From Flavobacteriales bacterium (lineage in GTDB: Bacteria; Bacteroidota; Bacteroidia; Flavobacteriales_F; PHOS-HE28), in contig JADJCX010000024.1 in NCBI GenBank assembly GCA_016703005.1, forward strand, positions 1-27,770: a stretch of 27,770 bases of DNA. The letters are read 5' to 3'. Below are positions 25,624 to 27,770 of the stretch, piece after piece; position 1 is the first letter of the stretch, and each line of letters opens with the position of its first letter. Both the position numbers and the translations under genes were made by a program. The notes under the pieces were generated by a model that was given only the letters and a program-made list of their open reading frames with translations, ran no database searches and was not told where the DNA came from.

Positions 25624-25661
25624 CGTCATCGCGAGACCATTCCTATGGTCGTGGCGATCCA
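25624..25661 (+). repeat. REP-like element, A half (copy 2)
   Basis: 38 nt identical to the copy at 25762-25799. Internal hairpin GACCAT-TCCT-ATGGTC. Its inverted partner is at 25713-25748, giving a 125-bp element that could extrude as a cruciform. Confidence 0.8.
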
Positions 25662-25712
25662 AACATGGGTCTTGAGGTGCATAAGGCAACGGCTTTACAT
25701 CCGATCACCGTT

Positions 25713-25748
25713 TGGATCGCTTCGTCCCAAAGCCTCCTCGCGATGACG
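25713..25748 (+). repeat. REP-like element, inverted A' half (copy 2)
   Basis: 36 nt differing from the 20418-20453 copy at one position (CGTCCC against CGTCGC). Its ends TGGATCGC and CTCGCGATGACG are the reverse complement of the A-half ends. Confidence 0.8.
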
Positions 25749-25761
25749 AGGTGAGCACTCC

Positions 25762-25799
25762 CGTCATCGCGAGACCATTCCTATGGTCGTGGCGATCCA
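25762..25799 (+). repeat. REP-like element, unpaired A half (copy 3)
   Basis: Exact repeat of 25624-25661, 13 bp after the A' half. It has no A' partner downstream within the window; the next bases lead into a transcription terminator. Confidence 0.8.
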
Positions 25800-25810
25800 T
25801 CGGCATGTAC

Positions 25811-25851
25811 AAAACACCAAGGCCCCGTCACCTCACGGTAACAGGGCCTTG
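25811..25851 (-). terminator. Rho-independent terminator of the 25869-26309 gene
   Basis: Read on the minus strand, CAAGGCCC and GGGCCTTG form a perfect 8-bp stem (25844-25851 with 25818-25825), with inner pairing CCGT/ACGG possible, followed by a TTTT tract at 25811-25814. It begins 18 bp after the stop codon of the minus-strand gene. Nothing comparable faces the plus strand. Confidence 0.7.
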
Positions 25852-25868
25852 TGCCGACAAGTCGAAGG

Positions 25869-26309
25869 TTACGTGTTGCTGCGGTGCTTGCTATGCACCA
25901 CCCGCATGCGCGGTTCGTACGGCGCGGGCATCACATCCGCTGCGCCCATCTTGTCCATGAACTCGATGGCAGCGATCCCCCAATGGTGAGGGTCGTCGAT
26001 GCGCGTGTGCAGGTCGATCAGCACTTCGCCGTACACCGGGCATTGCAACCAGCGGCCACCGGCCCTGCACCACTGCACGCCCTTGCGGTTCTCTTCCGAA
26101 CGATCGTGCAAATAGGAGAACATGCCGTTGCTCGGCCATTGGCGTTTGCATTGCGCCAACAAAGCGATCAGGTCAGGGCGGTCCGCCCAATCCTCCATCG
26201 CGACGTTCACAAACGGCATCGGGTCGAACGGCCGGGGCGCGGTGCCCAGGTACCAACGCAACAGGTCGCGCTCTTCGGCGGACTTTGAGCTTTTGAACGG
26301 GTTTTTCAT
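25869..26309 (-). CDS. Hypothetical protein, 146 residues
   Basis: I do not recognise this family. It starts at the ATG at 26309 (MKNPFKSSKSAEERDLLRWY); the frame is open upstream, but that part lies in repeat-like DNA. It has no signal peptide or membrane segment and is rich in Trp, His and charged residues. It has compact motifs such as DPMPFVNVAMEDWADRPDL, MFSYLHDRSEENRKGVQW and RIDDPHHWGIAAIEFMDKMG, which look like an ordered cytoplasmic domain. A clean terminator follows the stop, which supports its being a real, separately transcribed gene. It is isolated between repeat blocks. Confidence 0.65.
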   Translation of the reverse strand: MKNPFKSSKSAEERDLLRWYLGTAPRPFDPMPFVNVAMEDWADRPDLIALLAQCKRQWPSNGMFSYLHDRSEENRKGVQWCRAGGRWLQCPVYGEVLIDLHTRIDDPHHWGIAAIEFMDKMGAADVMPAPYEPRMRVVHSKHRSNT

Positions 26310-26998
26310 CGGAGTAGGGTTTTTGAATTGCAGGCTTCTTCTTGATGGGCCGCGAGCCACGAGCCACGAGCTTCGAGCTTTTCAGTGTGTGTCTTCGGCA
26401 GTTGTGCTATTCGCCTTTGGCATTTGCAGGCTTCAGGCCGCAGGCCACAGGCTTCAAGCTGTTCAGTACGTGTCGTCGGCATTCGTGGTCATTCGTTGCA
26501 CGCGCGACCCGCTGCGTACTACTCCACTCTCTCGCCTCACTCCTCGTTGTATTCAACATTTTACATTCTACATTTTACATTCTTCATTCTCCCTCCTTGC
26601 ATTCCTCATTGATCATTGGATATTGAACATTGGGTATTGATGGGCTTCGAGCTGCGAGCCACGAGCTGCGAGCTTTTCAGTGCTTGTCGTTGGCTTTGTG
26701 CTATTCGCCATTCACCATTCACCAGTCGCCATTTGCTGTTGGCTGTTCAGTGCGTTCCGTTGGTTATTGAGTATTGGTTATTGATCATTGGATATTGATG
26801 GGCTTCGAGCTTTCGGTTTGTCGGTTTCCTTTTGTTGTTGGCGTAGAGTGTTGTGCAATTGCAGTGGCATCGAATACAGCACCGTCCAGCTCGCGGCTCA
26901 AGGCTCGCGGCTCGGGGCCTCTGAACCCTTGCTCCCGACGAACCCCGCTGTTAGGGCCCGCCGGGAGTTTTGGGTTTTCATCCTGCACACACATTCCC
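26310..26998. repeat. Gene-free block of period-7 degenerate tandem arrays
   Basis: No gene is supported. Successive arrays of 7-nt units: 26352-26380 (GCGAGCC/ACGAGCC/TCGAGCT), 26428-26461 (GCTTCAG/GCCGCAG/GCCACAG), 26555-26595 (TACATTT/TACATTC), 26604-26645 (GATCATT/GGATATT/GAACATT), 26645-26675 (TGCGAGC/CACGAGC), 26707-26745 (CATTCAC/CAGTCGC, GCTGTTG), 26762-26800 (GTTATTG/AGTATTG/ATCATTG) and 26888-26920 (CTCGCGG/CTCAAGG). Linkers related to TTCAGTGCGTGTCGTTGGC occur at 26381-26399, 26462-26480, 26676-26694 and 26746-26763. CTCCCG/CGGGAG arms followed by TTTT (26932-26971) could be a plus-strand terminator, although no plus-strand gene precedes it. Confidence 0.75.
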
Positions 26999-27571
26999 TT
27001 ACGCTGCCTTCGCGCTGCTCGTATCGCTCAGCGGGCTTTTGCCGGCGGCCGAGTAGGTGGTGATGCGGAACGAGTACACCGTGTTGCTGGTGAGGCCTTC
27101 CACCAGATACCGGTTCTTGGTGGTGTTGAACAACGGCTGCCATCCGTTGGGCAACAGCGGATCGATGTCCGTCATTTCGATCGCGTAGAACTTGCGACCG
27201 CGCACTCCCGCCCAGCGCAGCTCCGACTTGCCTGCGTAGGGAGTGACCAGCGCACGCACGTTCGAGGGTGCGGGCCGTATCCCCAGCGGATCGGGTGCGC
27301 GGCGCACATCGAAGCCGGCGCTGACGATCAGATCGCGCTCGTTGTTGCACTTCGTTTGCACGTAGGCGGCCAGATCGCGCACCATCTCCTTCAGCGCGGT
27401 GAAGGCCAGGTCGCGCGCTTCCTTATCCGCCTTGCCGCGGTTGAAGTCGTACGCCTGACTGGCGGCATCCAGCGTATCGCACCCGGCCGCCAGCACCACC
27501 AAGGTGGGATCAGGCGAGGGGAACGCGGCGTTGCCCGTGAGCATCGTTACGTGGTTGCGGCCTTTTGCCAC
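26999..27571 (-). CDS. Fibronectin type III domain protein
   Basis: A protein of about 190 residues. The N-terminal half is helical (FPSPDPTLVVLAAGCDTLDA, ARDLAFTALKEMVRDLAAYV, KCNNERDLIVSAGFDVRRAP). The C-terminal half is one fibronectin type III-like domain (NRYLVEGLTSNTVYSFRITT, YSAAGKSPLSDTSS). This arrangement is a common Bacteroidota small protein of unknown function. The start is uncertain: GTG 27571 (VAKGRNHVTML) fits the family's usual N-terminus, but TTG 27574 and ATG 27544 are also in frame, and a stop lies just upstream. There is no signal peptide. An N-terminal sequencing error cannot be excluded. Confidence 0.7.
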   Translation of the reverse strand: MAKGRNHVTMLTGNAAFPSPDPTLVVLAAGCDTLDAASQAYDFNRGKADKEARDLAFTALKEMVRDLAAYVQTKCNNERDLIVSAGFDVRRAPDPLGIRPAPSNVRALVTPYAGKSELRWAGVRGRKFYAIEMTDIDPLLPNGWQPLFNTTKNRYLVEGLTSNTVYSFRITTYSAAGKSPLSDTSSAKAA

Positions 27572-27615
27572 CAAGGCCGTTGGGGTGATGGCTCAAACCC
27601 GGACGCGGACTGAAA

Positions 27616-27770
27616 ATGTATTGTCCCATTCTTCTGTGGCCTACCATGCTGGACCAAGCGTTAGGTGAATTGTGGCCGTTGCTGCTGGACCAAGCACTCA
27701 GTGATGAGGGTGCCAAACAAGCGCAGGGGCCCGTGGTGCGGCAAGAGCGGCTTCCCCCACGTTGTGTTAT
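27616..27770 (+). CDS. Possible 5' end of an unidentified gene (cut by window edge)
   Basis: A plus-strand frame from the ATG at 27616 stays open to the edge (51 codons, starting MYCPILLWPTMLDQALGELW). It holds a short internal duplication, LDQAL at two places 11 residues apart, from repeated CTGGACCAAGC at 27649 and 27682. I recognise no family and the frame is short, so it may be chance. Confidence 0.2.
   Translation, partial: MYCPILLWPTMLDQALGELWPLLLDQALSDEGAKQAQGPVVRQERLPPRCV

Noticed and set aside
25624..25799. Insertion sequence ends
   Set aside because: The inverted halves flank only 51-91 bp with no transposase; a REP-like, non-autonomous element fits better.
26345..26920. CRISPR array
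   Set aside because: Units are 7 nt, degenerate and change sequence from array to array; there are no constant 25-40 nt repeats, no unique spacers and no cas genes.

Overview
The window is chromosomal DNA from a fairly GC-rich member of the Bacteroidota, probably Flavobacteriales-like. Two secreted proteins end in type IX secretion (T9SS) sorting domains. There is a SusC-like TonB receptor next to a propeller-type sensor kinase, an Omp28-type protein, paired DUF3857 proteins and a huge MORN/YwqK-repeat protein. Several starts are preceded by CACCTTTG-like boxes close to the known Bacteroidota -7 consensus (TANNTTTG), and Shine-Dalgarno sequences are mostly absent. I see no rRNA, tRNA, CRISPR array, prophage or insertion sequence.

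Layout. 1-5701 (minus): a response regulator, a large periplasmic-propeller histidine kinase and a TonB-dependent receptor that runs off the left edge; this looks like a sensing-and-uptake operon. 5988-9326: an ion channel, a convergent SRPBCC protein, and a T9SS-exported Omp28-like protein. 9323-12751 (minus): a thioesterase, a secreted SUMF1-fold protein and a DUF885 peptidase-like protein. 12888-15033: a GNAT acetyltransferase, then a YCII/DGPF protein coupled to an ECF42-type sigma factor. 15230-16703: a secreted alpha/beta hydrolase with a T9SS domain. 16936-24350 (plus): a 1099-residue TPR plus about 30-copy MORN-like protein, a DUF3857/transglutaminase and a second DUF3857 protein whose transglutaminase centre looks dead. 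24351-26998: repeat-rich DNA around a class D beta-lactamase and a small unknown gene. 26999-27571: a fibronectin type III protein.

The two most interesting things are (i) the 16.9-24.4 kb exported cluster of repeat protein, transglutaminase and pseudo-transglutaminase, which has no function I can name, and (ii) the intergenic repeat landscape. The repeats comprise period-7 degenerate arrays joined by a recurring 19-nt linker, and a hairpin-bearing REP-like element, one copy of which supplies the start codon of the transglutaminase gene.

Caution: four genes (kinase, DUF885, hydrolase, transglutaminase) are each split by one small indel, while the protein reads cleanly on both sides. Four independent single-indel breaks in under 28 kb suggest residual sequencing or assembly error more than real gene decay. 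I annotate them as whole genes with a frameshift.
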